Source of the DNA: Eledone cirrhosa
Taxonomy: Eukaryota > Mollusca > Cephalopoda > Octopoda > Eledonidae
DNA: 64,000 bases
NCBI GenBank assembly: GCA_964016885.1
Contig: OZ024746.1
Span: forward strand, 101,955,711 to 102,019,710
Reading direction: 5' to 3'
This document shows, one piece after another, positions 37,223 to 47,050 of the stretch; position 1 is the first letter of the stretch, and the number at the start of each line of letters is the position of its first letter. The notes beneath the pieces are model-generated. The model saw only the letters and a list, made by a program, of their open reading frames with translations, was not told the origin of the DNA and ran no database searches. The translations under genes and the position numbers were made by a program.

Positions 37223-39640
37223 TCAAGGATCAATCTCCCCCTCAGACTGCTGCATGTGATAATCTGCCGTCCAGCCAGGCGGTCGGCAATCTCGTTGCAA
37301 TCTCCGTAATGTTGGGGCGGTGCTTTGGATTTCCTCTTCCTCGAAGTCCGTTGACACAACGATTCTATGGACATCCAGGATATGACGTGGCACTCCATCC
37401 ACGGACATGTTATTCTGGGAATTTATGGCCGTTACCATTCCCTTTCCCCATTGAGATGTGCAACGTGCGCCTGGGGGCTTAACCCAGACTTCTTCGCCCA
37501 CATGTACGAATGCGTTCTCTCTCTCCACTGGCCATTGTGGCACAGTGCATGGGTGCCGCCACTCGTATCTGTATATTGCTCTGTGTGGCACCGATTCCTC
37601 AGCCTGTCCCACCCAAAACACTGCCTCCATTGGTGAGATGTACCCCCGCTCCGCCATTGTTTTGATTGTGCAGTGGTGTCACTCCACGATTCCATTTCCG
37701 CTTGGCATGTATGCTGCTCTGAAGAAGCGGTCCACCTTCCACTCATCAAGCATCTCCCTCAGCGCCTCCAAGCGAAACGTTGCGCTGTTGTCCATCAGCA
37801 GTTCATCCACAGGGCCCCGCTCCAAGAATATCTCTCCCAACATCCGTGTGATTTCCTCCGCAGTTCCAGTCTTCATCTCCCTCCATATGGCTATCCATCC
37901 CAGTCCACAGTCAACCATCGAGAGGTATGTTCCCTGTCGGTAGTGTGTTACGTCCACCGCCAATCGCTTCCAGTCACGATCCACCGGGAGACTTCCCATC
38001 TCATGCACACCCGGAGCGGGATCAATAGACTGACATCGGACACTGTGTCTGCTAACGTCGGAGTCGATTCTCCTGGCTAGGAACAGGGTCCTATCCACTC
38101 CCATGTGGTGCATGTCATGCAACCCTTTAAGTTCCGACTCGCTCAGCCGACACACAGCAGCTATCTCCTCTTCTACCTCCTCCGGCGCTTCCATCCAGGC
38201 TTTCTTCGCCCTGGTTAGAACGTCTGCTCTATTTTTCTCTGAGGGCACGAAAATCACACTCAACCTCAGGTTGAACTCGGCTGCCAGCTCTCCTAGAGTT
38301 CCCAGGCAGCGCTTTATCAGCATTTCTGCCGCCCCTCTTGTTCACACTCTCTTCTCACTGGTAAGCACTGATCTCACCCATCCGAGTGCAGTGGCTGAGT
38401 CGGTGCGAATCTCAACGGTACGCAGTCCCCACCTCAAAGCGAGGTTCCCCCCTCTCAACACAGCGTCCAGCTTGGCCACATTGATGTGGTTGCAATCATC
38501 TTTCTTCCTGAGCCAGGCTGCATCCTCGACCTCGACACCTTCTGTCTCCAGCGTGATACCTAGCGCTATGCTGCTGGCATCACACCATACGGTCCCGCTC
38601 TGCGATTCAGGGACATACCAGCGTCCTCGCACCGGGTCGTCGGCCTTCACCCTCCCCACGATCTCCTGCATCATAGCCACCGTCCTCTCTCCCACTTTGT
38701 CACTCCAAGTCACCCCGTCCACTCGTCTCTTGACATAGCTGCATGCCGTCCAGAGCCACCCAGCGATTGGGTAGTGACCCACTAATTTTCCACACACCGA
38801 GAAGAGTTCCCGTCTATTCATATTTGGGCCCAGTTCCGGGACTTCATTTCCCCTCCGAAATACCAACATGCCCGTCTTATCTCTTCACAGCCTAAGTCCC
38901 AGCGCGGCTCCTCCCTCCAACGCCTCCGACGGCTTCGCCGTCAATCTGTACCCTTGTAAATGGCTTGTGACCTCCGCCACCGACACTATAGTCTCGTCCA
39001 CGAGGATGTCGTCGATGTAGAAATTGGTAGTCCTCTTCATCTTGTCGGCTTTTCCCAGAATGGTCTTGAGGACCGCTGCCATGATCTTCGGTGCAGAGTT
39101 CTGCCAGAAACCGAGCCTGGTCAGGCAATAGGTCCAGCCCTTATAACTGACAAGCTGATACTGCCACAGCTTCTCCTCTACGTGTAGCTATAGATATGCC
39201 GACTTTAAATCGACAATTGTGGAAGCCCCCATCATACGTCTCCACTCATGCAGGGTTTCCCGGCAGACATCCGTGACCTCGCCACCCGTGTGGCACGACA
39301 TGCTCATTCAGTTCCCGAAAATGCAATAGCGGTCTCACCTTTTTCTTCGTGGGTTGCGCCACCGCCATTAACGGCAGTACCCCACACTTCACTTCCTCTT
39401 TCCAGGCATCTCTCTACCTCTCGCTCAAACTCGCTCCTAGTGTCTCCTTTCAATGTGTGCTGATAGCAGCCCACTTTGTTCTTCAATGTTGGTGGTTCCC
39501 CCTTCCAGTACCACTCAACAACCTATCGTTGCCCGTCGAACACGGCCTTGAAATCCTTATCCTGTACAGTGTAAGCGGCATATTTTTCCTCGTGGACCTT
39601 CTCGTTCCCCTGTCGCGTACAGGAGTGATGCTAGAGCTGT
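37223..39640 (-). pseudogene. LTR-retrotransposon pol (RT, RNase H, integrase), inactivated
   Basis: A degenerate pol gene of an LTR retrotransposon on the minus strand. In order: RT (about 39,500-38,880) with 'VDLKSAYL' and the catalytic YIDD box in 'NFYIDDILVDE'; RNase H (38,869-38,345) with 'TVWCDASS' and 'EIRTDSATALGW'; integrase (38,323-37,400) with 'GLHDMHHMGV' as the zinc-binding part and 'LMDNSATF' plus 'PSGNGIVE' in the core. From about 39,290 down everything is in one frame, broken by TAG at 39,190-39,188 and TGA at 38,887-38,885, 38,344-38,342 and 37,681-37,679. A further frame change lies near 39,300, and the N-terminal RT part continues upstream in another frame to about 39,640. 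No gag, primer-binding site or LTR was found next to it. The clade is uncertain: Ty3-like in order, but the RT motifs are divergent. Confidence 0.85.
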
Positions 39641-40919
39641 GAAATCTTGCATGCATTAGTTTCAATTCTTCTAATTAATAACTGCAATGTTTCTTTCTAG
39701 AGACTATGTTGAAAAATAAATATCTTTTGGTCATTCCATGAGAGTATCTTGGTCACCAGACTACAGAACAGCTTTTAGAACATATGAAAAGTTTTCTCGT
39801 TGTTGCTTGGAAACATTTAGTACTTTACTTACTCTCGTGGTCTCCAATAAACCCTCTCCTAAACCGCTTATTAAATCTTGCTAACATATCTGCGAAATAT
39901 TATTTTAAGTGGTAGCATTTCTGCGACAATTAATTTTCTTTATACATTGAAACACATTATTACTAGAAATCTTATACATGTAGTGACATGGTTAGTGGGT
40001 CTGGTCACTACTTCTGATCGAATCTGAGAATAGCCCTTAAAAGGATTGTTATCGCATATGGTAAGGATGAACAGACAAAAGAAGTTGAAAAGACGAGCAA
40101 GGCGAGAGATGTAGTTTCGGTCAGCTATTTATTTTCATACATGAAGCGACAATACAGAGGGTCAAAGCGTGTGTGAGTGACAAGTGTGGCAGAGGAGAGG
40201 AACAACGATACGCGAGCTGACTCTGCCAAAAGTCGACTGGCGAAAGTGTTTGGAACCACTCTATTTATACAAAAATAATCATTTGATGTTTAGCCGCTGC
40301 GTAGGCGTTTTATTTTGGTAATTTAAGGGTTGTTTGTTTCACGGTGAGGTAGCTAGCTAAGCAGATAGATAGAGTTGTTTATTTCACAGATGTTATTTCC
40401 GGTGGCTGTACATACGTAATAAAATAAATAGAATGGGTTGGAGTCTCAATTAGTAAACTAAACGACTAATTCTGTTTGTTTTTTTAATCAACGGAGACAA
40501 GCTAGAAAAATTATCGATTGGGCCCCGAGTGTGTTATTATAAAGCAGTTGGTGTGAAAATGGTCATTCAACTATATAAGGGCCTAATTTTAAAAAATCGT
40601 TATCTTTACTTCGATCACGTTGAATTTTAACAACTTTTAAAAGCATAGATAAATTGTTTTAGATATATGTGTGTTTGTTTTTAAATTGACTTTCTTTCCT
40701 GCTAGAAAAACAAACTTCTGTCGGCGGTGTGAGGACAGCCAGTATCAAAACATTGATGACAAATTACACATATGTATGTATCATTTTCTCTCATATCAAT
40801 GATTATTCGGAAGTTTATTACGCAGAACTTAAAACGACTATTCTTGGTTTTACAATCGATACATATATGTCCTATTTCACACGTAATATTTCTATTGATT
40901 GTTCAATATGCTTTGATAA
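39641..40919. other. Gene-free stretch upstream of COA4
   Basis: AT-rich sequence with no supportable gene. A small inverted repeat, gtagtgac...gtcactac, lies at about 39,980-40,012. An open frame at 40,729-40,932 has no recognisable domain. The right end leads into the COA4 promoter. Confidence 0.5.
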
Positions 40920-41003
40920 TTCGAGAGAGTAAGATGTATTAGTGTAGCCACGTGTGAAATATGTGGAGAGTGTCACTAGACAAGGGAGGTAATAGATGTA
41001 AAC
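40920..41003 (+). promoter_or_regulatory. COA4 proximal promoter / 5' UTR
   Basis: Sequence directly before the COA4 start. GACAAGGGAGGTAAT at 40,979-40,993 is nearly identical to the motif at 908-922 in the OTUD5 5' flank. Both loci also carry 'gtaaacatgg' (40,998-41,007 and 857-866). The start codon has A at -3 and G at +4, a good initiation context. Transcription start and TATA box were not resolved. Confidence 0.45.
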
Positions 41004-41225
41004 ATGGCTTCACAGCAACATGATCGTACAACTAAATCACTGGACGACGACGATGAAGACGAACTAGACAAAGTTGAACTAATGTTAAAACGAGCTGGCT
41101 GCCTCGAACTTCACTATAAAGTACAAGAGTGCATGGCAGAGCACAATGATTGGCGTAAATGTCAACAAACTTTGAAAGATTTTAAGGAATGTTTTAATCT
41201 CTCCAGGAAAGAAGGCACTCAATGA
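41004..41225 (+). CDS. COA4: COA4 (cytochrome c oxidase assembly factor 4, CHCHD8-like), complete
   Basis: A complete 73-residue protein in one exon. COA4 is a small soluble protein of the mitochondrial intermembrane space that takes part in assembly of cytochrome c oxidase and is imported through oxidative folding. The evidence is a coiled-coil-helix-coiled-coil-helix core with four cysteines, C33, C43, C53 and C63. All are separated by nine residues, giving twin CX9C motifs. The block 'VQECMAEHNDWRKCQ' (40-54) closely resembles vertebrate COA4, and 'FKEC' (60-63) closes the second helix. The first 23 residues are acidic (DDDDEDELD) and lack a cleavable presequence, as expected for this import route. 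The length is slightly below the human protein (about 87), mainly at the C-terminus. No disruption was seen. Confidence 0.92.
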   Translation: MASQQHDRTTKSLDDDDEDELDKVELMLKRAGCLELHYKVQECMAEHNDWRKCQQTLKDFKECFNLSRKEGTQ

Positions 41226-41850
41226 TAGGAATTTCCAATTAATATTTTGTAAGTATTCGGCTATCTACACGGCCACAATCTGTGTGTAGAAGGGAAAGTA
41301 AACATGTATTAATATGGATATTTATATACTTTACATATTAACGTAGAATGGAGAAATGAAGATATCTAATCACTTATATAATCTAGACGTATATTTCTGA
41401 TATTATATAACATGACAGTGTAAACAACACCTGCAAACTAGTAAATAACTGGGGTGGGCCTAGAGATTGATTTCTTAGGCAACAACTTTTATTTTTATCT
41501 GCATGTATGGAACGCAGTTGAAAGCCGGGAGGATGAGGGGCAAGGTCGAACCCAGCAGGATTTAAACTCAGTAAGATTGCTGCACACACTAAGCGTACCT
41601 TTTGATCATAGTATCATTATTTTGAATTTTATTTTTATTATCGTGATGTCACTGTTATGACAGTATTATTGCATGTATTTTGTGAGCTTTCTTAGGATCG
41701 GAGCTATTTTTAGTGGTTACTACTTAATTCAATGAAACAGTATTTTGTGATATAATTACATTAAGACTACTGAATACTTCTACAAACCTACAGCACGGAC
41801 AGCCTTTTTTTTTGCAGCAGCAGGATTTCAATAAACATCGTATGTGTTTC
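41226..41850 (+). other. Probable COA4 3' UTR and poly(A) signal
   Basis: Non-coding sequence after the COA4 stop. The first good poly(A) signal is AATAAA at 41,830-41,835, which would give a 3' UTR of roughly 600 nt. A tRNA-like 'gaacccagcaggatttaaac' near 41,550 may be a SINE scrap inside it. The extent is inferred from the signal only. Confidence 0.4.
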
Positions 41851-42284
41851 AGAGTATATGATATATTAATTATACTTGATATTTTGAGGAATCGTCAAGT
41901 TCCATTAAACTTTGGTCGAGAGAAAGTGGCAGTGATTGAGAGAGAAATTAACAAACTCAAGCCTCTAAATACACATGCTTAGTAACAACTTATTATATAT
42001 AACCATAACATTTACCTGTGTCATATCTAAAGTCAGAGTCGCAAGTTAATATTACCTGGTTTGTATGATTGCTCTACCTACTAGAAATAGCAACAAAATC
42101 CCCCTCAAATCAATTTCTGTCGTCTTAAGAAAGGAACAACACATTGGATGATGTGACCCTAGATATATTATGCTTTAAAATTAGATGGGTTAGTTTCCCA
42201 TAGTTTGCTTGGTCAGGGCTGACCTTGAACTCAACAACAGAAACATCCAAAAATCAATTAAATTATTTAGCAAAAATATAACAT
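41851..42284. other. Gene-free AT-rich stretch
   Basis: No gene, RNA or repeat could be supported here. It separates COA4 from the first retrotransposon fragment on its right. Confidence 0.5.
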
Positions 42285-42520
42285 TCAGAGAGGTGGGGGT
42301 GGGTCTTATGAGTATCCCCATTCCCACCTGTGCACTTCATTTCTGGCGCCACACCTGAATAGTGGAGTTTCCATCTATCCAAATCTACAGTATCAGAGCC
42401 ACAGAATTGAGGAAACCCCAACTATATCTAGCCTCCTCCACTACTTCCTGATCCTTACCTGTAAGGGTTGTAATGTTCCAGGTTCCAACTGTCAAGGTTT
42501 GCTTCCTTCTGAACCCTCTT
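42285..42520 (-). pseudogene. Non-LTR retrotransposon endonuclease (APE) N-terminal fragment
   Basis: On the minus strand, 'VGTWNITTLTGKDQEVVEEA' is followed in a second frame by 'VDLDRWKLHYSGVAPE' and 'GGNGDTHKTHPHL'. This is the beginning of an apurinic-endonuclease domain of RTE-like LINEs, where the first asparagine of 'WN' is a catalytic-site residue. It is 5'-fragmented and frameshifted. It is in opposite orientation to the LINE body that starts near 42,960, so the two are not one intact copy. Confidence 0.65.
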
Positions 42521-42959
42521 TGGGGTCTTGGGATACAGAATCTTTATGCATCCATCCAACACCTCCCAGGACAAGGCCTATTGCTAGTTTTTGCAACATG
42601 AAATGAAGACTGCAAAATATTTTTCAAACGGGTCCCTCTACCTAAGGTCTGAATGCTTCCCTTGTTAACCTGCATGAAGGACGATGCAATATGATTATTT
42701 TTCTTACCTCTCACCATATTGCAGTTTGACACTTTGTCAAAATCATGAAGACTGGGCTGTTTTAGAGGTGGCCTTTACTTTCCTCATCATCGCTAAACCA
42801 CTGGGTTTTGAGAGTTTTCTTGGGAGTTACAGCTGTTACCCATTGCTCCATCTTTCCTAGTAGTTTACTGCTGTTGGTCCAGTAGGAGCCTGCCTATATC
42901 GCAACTAACCATCATATCTGGTGGCCATATCACTATCCGCCACCTGAAACCCATTCTCA
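42521..42959. other. Stretch between two LINE fragments
   Basis: No gene could be supported. Part of it may be the 5' region of the minus-strand endonuclease fragment that ends at 42,520. No start motif was identified. Confidence 0.35.
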
Positions 42960-44640
42960 AGCAGAACAGCATTAGGAGGGAGGATTTGCCTCTTGAAACT
43001 TAGGTTGAAAGATATGTCTCCATGAGTGCAAGTTTATACACCAAACAAGAAGTCTAAATAGAGGTCCTTCCTTGATGAAGTCACTGCAGCGTTAGATGTT
43101 AAGATTGAGTTATATATCCTGATGGGAGACTTCAATGTACATGTTGGCACTGACCACCTGACATGGAAAGGAGTGATTGGAAGGAATGGTGACCTCAATC
43201 TAAATACAAATGGAGAGGCCTTACTAAACTTCTGTTCTAGCAATGGACTATTATGAACACCTTCCAGCACAGAGACATCCATAAATATACATGATATAAG
43301 GGGAATCAGGGACAGAGATCAAAAATTGATTTTGTTATTGTCTCTGATCTATTTGATTCTGTGCTGGATGTTTGTGTTAAGAGAGGGGCTGAGCTGTCAA
43401 CTGATCACCATCTAGTTACCTGCAAACCCAATCACAACAGCATTTTCTGATATACACGAGGTGCATCTGGGACTGATGATTAGTCTCTTGGAGGCTGAGG
43501 TCACAAGAGTAGTTAAAGAGCACAAATGTGGCAAGGCCACTGGGGAGGATGAAATCTGGCCTGAGATGTTAAAAGCCTTAAATAGGGAAGGTAATCTCTG
43601 CCGGGTGGCCTGGATCTATGGAAAGGCACCTAAGCAATGGCAATCGGGAGTTATAATCCCAATTTTCAAAAGGGGAGACGAGAGATTGTTCCAATTACAG
43701 AGGGATCTCCTTGTTAAGTCTCCCCAGTAAAGTCTATTCACAATGCGGCAGGTATTGCCAAGAGGTATATTCTTGAAAAGGCATATGGCCACATCCCACA
43801 GGACCTGCTGTGGAAGGTTCTGCAGGAGTATGGGATCAATGGTCAGCTTCTCGCTGCCCTGATGTCTCTATACAAATGTCCAAGTATTTGTGTTCGGATA
43901 AATGGTGCTATATCAAAACCATTCAATGTGGGAGTTGGACTCCACCAAGGGTGTGTACTGTCACCTCTCCTTTTATTATTTACATGAACGGGATTGACAG
44001 CCAGGTTGGAAGTGGTATCACAGCAGGTGGTAAAATCTGTCAACTGGAATTTGAAGACAATATGATGCAAGTCGGAGATCATCTTTTGTTGAGTTCGACA
44101 AAAGATGATCTTCGACTTGCACTTGATAGGTTTGATGCCAAGTGCTGCATGGCTGGAATAAAAATCAGTGCTGCGAAAACTGAGGCACGTTCTCTCAAGG
44201 AAGCCTGTGCAGTGCACTCTACATATGAATGGAGTTCCACTGAAGCAGGTGGAGAAGTTCAAGTATCTCGGGGCCGTGTTCACAAGTAATGGAAGGCAGG
44301 GGGCTGAATTAAGTGCAAGAATTGCAGGAGTTGATGTTGGTATGCACCAGCTTCAGTAAGTGTTAAAGCCAAACTTGCTATCTTCAATTCAGTATTTGTG
44401 CCAACCCTTCCCTATGGTCATGAATCTTGGGTTATGAATAGAAATGGCCGGAATGGGGTTCCTCAAAAGAGTCTTTGGAGTAACATTACTCGATAGAATG
44501 CATAGCTCGGAGATCAGAGAGTCACTCCATGTAGAGATGCTACTTCTCTGAATTGAGAGATTACAGCTTCAATACTATGGGCATGTGGTTAAAATGTCTC
44601 AAGAAAGAATCGCTGGATAGATTTTATGGGCACAACCTAC
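42960..44640 (+). pseudogene. RTE-like LINE, degenerate: endonuclease, RT and C-terminus
   Basis: A decayed non-LTR retrotransposon readable across all three plus frames. The endonuclease part shows 'MGDFNVHVGTDHLTWKG' (about 43,120-43,165) and the final histidine motif 'STDHHLV' (about 43,395). The RT part has 'GKATGEDEIWPEMLKA' (43,535), 'PQDLLWKVL', 'GLHQGCVLSPLL' (about 43,935-43,970) and a thumb 'GVPLKQVEKFKYLG' (44,235). The C-terminus has 'YGHVVKMSQERIAG' near 44,580. The catalytic YADD box is replaced by 'FEDN' (about 44,050), so RT activity is lost. Many frameshifts separate these blocks. The family differs from the PHD-finger LINE at 52 kb. A related minus-strand C-terminal scrap is at 56.3 kb. 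Confidence 0.8.
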
Positions 44641-45093
44641 TGCCCTCACAACCCTCAGCCCATGTCTCACTGCCATGAAGCATGACAGAGCGAACAGAAG
44701 CAGAAAACATACAAAAAAAAATACATAACATTTAGTTAACTTAGAAGTATCTAAACATTTCAATAATTCAAGAAATCCCTGACGTATTTTTTTTTTTTTT
44801 TTTTTAATTATCCATGGTTTCTTATATTTTTACTAAGCAGGACATCTTGAAGTAGAGGAGTTGTGATCTAATCAACCCTACTATTTTGGCACTTATTACC
44901 ACTACCAGCCCTTCAGAATCTAATTAGGGTTATGGGATTCACAACTGCAATATTGCTGTCTGAAGCTTTAAAACTCTTTTCCTACTATATCAAACATAAA
45001 ACTAATAATATGTTTCTTCATTGTGTCGTTTGCTTTGGTATTTCTGTTTGCCTTTTGCATACACGCACATATATATATATATATATTAATCAA
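44641..45093. other. Gene-free stretch with poly(T) and (AT)n
   Basis: A T run at about 44,789-44,806 and (AT)n at about 45,068-45,087. No gene was supported. The foldback element begins at its right end. Confidence 0.6.
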
Positions 45094-45788
45094 TGAAAAA
45101 AGAGTTAGTTGATTTGTGATCAACTCGTTCTTATATATAAGAGATGTAAACCACTCAACAGAATAAAATTATCCAAAGTATTATTATAATAATAATAGTA
45201 ATAAATGAAAGATATATACTTATATATAATGAAGTGCAAAGTGAAACCTACTACAGTCAGTAGGCACCTCTAACAAAATACACCCCCGTCCCACTACCCC
45301 CCACCCCATCCACACCACCCCTTTCAATGTAAAGTTATGTTGGTACCACAACATCCAGCCCGAAACAAATGAGGTCGTGTAGGTATCACGACAAAAAAAC
45401 ACAGTCCACGCTGTAATGTGGCCGTGTAGGTAACACGGTAAAAACCTCCCAGTTCCACACTGTAAATGTGGTTGGTGTTAGGAAGGGCATCCAGCCGTAG
45501 AAAACCCGCCAGACAGTCCTATGCGAGCAAGATAACCACTCTTGCCTCAAGTGGGAAAACTCCCGTCCAAACCCATGCAAGCGTGGAATATGGACGTTAA
45601 ACGATGATGATGATGATGATGATGAATGAAATAGAGATGATGAATGAAATAGAGATGATATAAAGTATATATCTTTCATTTATTACTATTATTATTATAA
45701 TAATACTCCGGATAATTTTATTCTGTTGAGTGGTTTACATCTCTTATATATAAGAACGAGTTGATCACAAATCAACTAACTCTTTTTT
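45094..45788. mobile_element. Foldback element: about 129-bp inverted arms around a LINE 3' tail
   Basis: The left arm (45,094-45,222) is repeated as its reverse complement at 45,660-45,788 with only about three mismatches. Both arms contain the small palindrome cttatatataag. Such long inverted termini are typical of foldback/MITE-type DNA transposons. No transposase is present. The centre (45,231-45,625) is a 5'-truncated LINE 3' end terminating in (GAT)n, apparently inserted into the element. The precise ends and target-site duplication were not resolved. Confidence 0.7.
45231..45625 (+). mobile_element. RTE-like LINE 3' end, 5'-truncated
   Basis: Begins 'gtgcaaagtgaaacctacta' and ends 'gacgttaaacgatgatgatg'. 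The first part matches the 3' UTR of the LINE at 47.05-49.37 kb, and 'ggtgttaggaagggcatcca' matches the 3' end of the LINE at 52.2-55.6 kb. It carries no coding sequence. It lies between the two arms of the foldback element. Confidence 0.75.
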
Positions 45789-46028
45789 CAAATTTCGAAG
45801 ATGTAAAGTTTTATGTATAACATAAAGCAAAACCTCAACACATAAGTGGGTAACGTAACTCCCTTATGTACTGAGGTTTTTCTAGTCATATGCCTGGTGG
45901 TCACCGATCTGTCCAGCTCATTTGTTAACCAGCATATCAGGAAAAAAAATTATAGATTTTCTGTATATTTTGTCTGGGAACATGTTTTGCTTTATGTTAT
46001 ACATAATACTTTACATCTTCGAAATATA
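45789..46028. mobile_element. Second foldback element, directly abutting the first
   Basis: Arms of about 45 bp at 45,789-45,837 and 45,980-46,028 are inverted repeats ('tttcgaagatgtaaag' against 'ctttacatcttcgaaa'). Inside, 'aaaacctca...' at about 45,830 and '...tgaggtttt' at about 45,880 form another hairpin. After the right arm the sequence aatgaaatagagatgatata repeats that found before the right arm of the first element (about 45,646), which suggests a duplication made during insertion. Confidence 0.6.
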
Positions 46029-46091
46029 TATAATGAAATAGAGATGATATAAAGTATAGATCTTTCATTTATTACTATTATTATTATTATA

Positions 46092-46288
46092 AGTGGATTG
46101 GCAGAATCAGTAGAGAGTCAGACACCATGCTTTGCAGCATAGAGTTATGGCCATTTACAGTCTGAGTTCAAATTCCACTGAGGTTAACCTTTCATCCTTA
46201 CAGGATCAATTAATAATAAAGTACCAGTAACATACTGGAGTCAATTTAATCGACTTTCCCCACCCCCAAGTTACTGGCCTTGTGCCTC
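46092..46288 (+). mobile_element. tRNA-derived SINE (family A)
   Basis: Starts 'ttggcagaatcagtagagag' (box A region), has 'gttcaaattcc' (box B) and a body with 'aaagtaccagtaacatactgg', 'cccacccccaagtt' and 'ggccttgtgcc'. This copy keeps an internal segment missing from the two other copies. Confidence 0.8.
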
Positions 46289-46482
46289 TGTGAATTGGTA
46301 GTATCGGTAGAGGGTCGGACGCCATGCTTTGACGCATAGAGTTACGGCCCTTGCCATTCTGAGTTCAAATCCCGCCGAAGTTAACTTTGCCTTTCATCCT
46401 TACGAGGTCGATAAAATAAAGTACCAGTAATGTACTGGGTAATTGCTGGCCTTGTGCCAATAGTAGAAACAATTATTATTAT
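46289..46482 (+). mobile_element. tRNA-derived SINE (family A), tandem neighbour
   Basis: Directly follows the previous copy in the same orientation: 'attggtagtatcggtagagg', box B 'gttcaaatcccgcc', 'gataaaataaagtaccagta', ending in 'gtagaaacaattattatt'. It is closer to the copy at 35.9 kb than to its neighbour, so the pair is probably two separate insertions. Confidence 0.8.
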
Positions 46483-46625
46483 ATGTTGTTTGCATTTGAA
46501 ATTATTTGTTGTTTCACTTTCTAAAGATTTATTAAGTTTAAAGATTAAAATGTAATTACAAATACAAACAACATACATACCAAATATACACCATATATAT
46601 ACCATATATATATATACCAAATATA

Positions 46626-47022
46626 TATGGAGACACATGGCTTAGTGGTTAGAGCATTGGCCTTGCAATCAAAAGGTTGTTAGTTCAATTCTCAGACCGG
46701 GTGATGTGTTGTTTCCTTGAGCAAGACACTTTATTTCACATTGCTCCAGTTTACTCAGCTGTAGAAATGAGATGATAGGGACTGGGATCCATATCATTCC
46801 ACTGTAAAGTGGACGTGTAGGTGCCACGCCAAAAAAAGCACCCAGCCCACACTGTAAAGTGGTCATGGAGGTGCCATGGCAAAAAAGCACCCAGCACTCA
46901 CTGTAAATGAGGTTGGTGTTAGGAAGGGCATCCAGCTGTAGAAATCAAGCCAGAATCAGTTCCCGTCCCACCCTTGCAAGCAGGGAAAAGCGGACGTAAA
47001 ATGGTGATGATGATATACCATA
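46626..47022 (+). mobile_element. SINE (family B) with LINE-like 3' tail
   Basis: The 5' end is tRNA-like: 'tggcttagtggttagagcat' (box A) and 'gttcaattctc' (box B). The body has 'gagcaagacactttatttca'. The 3' part, 'aaaaaagcacccagc', 'ggtgttaggaagggcatcca' and 'acgtaaaatggtgatgatga', is the same as the 3' end of the LINE ending at 55,634. Short 'taccatatata' microsatellites lie on both sides (46,590-46,625 and 47,014-47,050). A minus-strand copy is at 62.9 kb. Confidence 0.85.
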
Positions 47023-47050
47023 TATATATATATATACCATATATATACCA

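Noticed and set aside
37064..39642. Several plus-strand open frames of up to 211 codons
   Set aside because: They lie opposite the LTR pol and reflect its GC-rich codons; none shows a domain.
39980..40012. LTR of the minus-strand pol element
   Set aside because: A small inverted repeat lies at a suitable distance upstream, but no matching direct repeat exists at the other end of the element.
42544..42732. Small minus-strand gene
   Set aside because: No domain was recognised; it lies between LINE fragments and probably belongs to their non-coding sequence.
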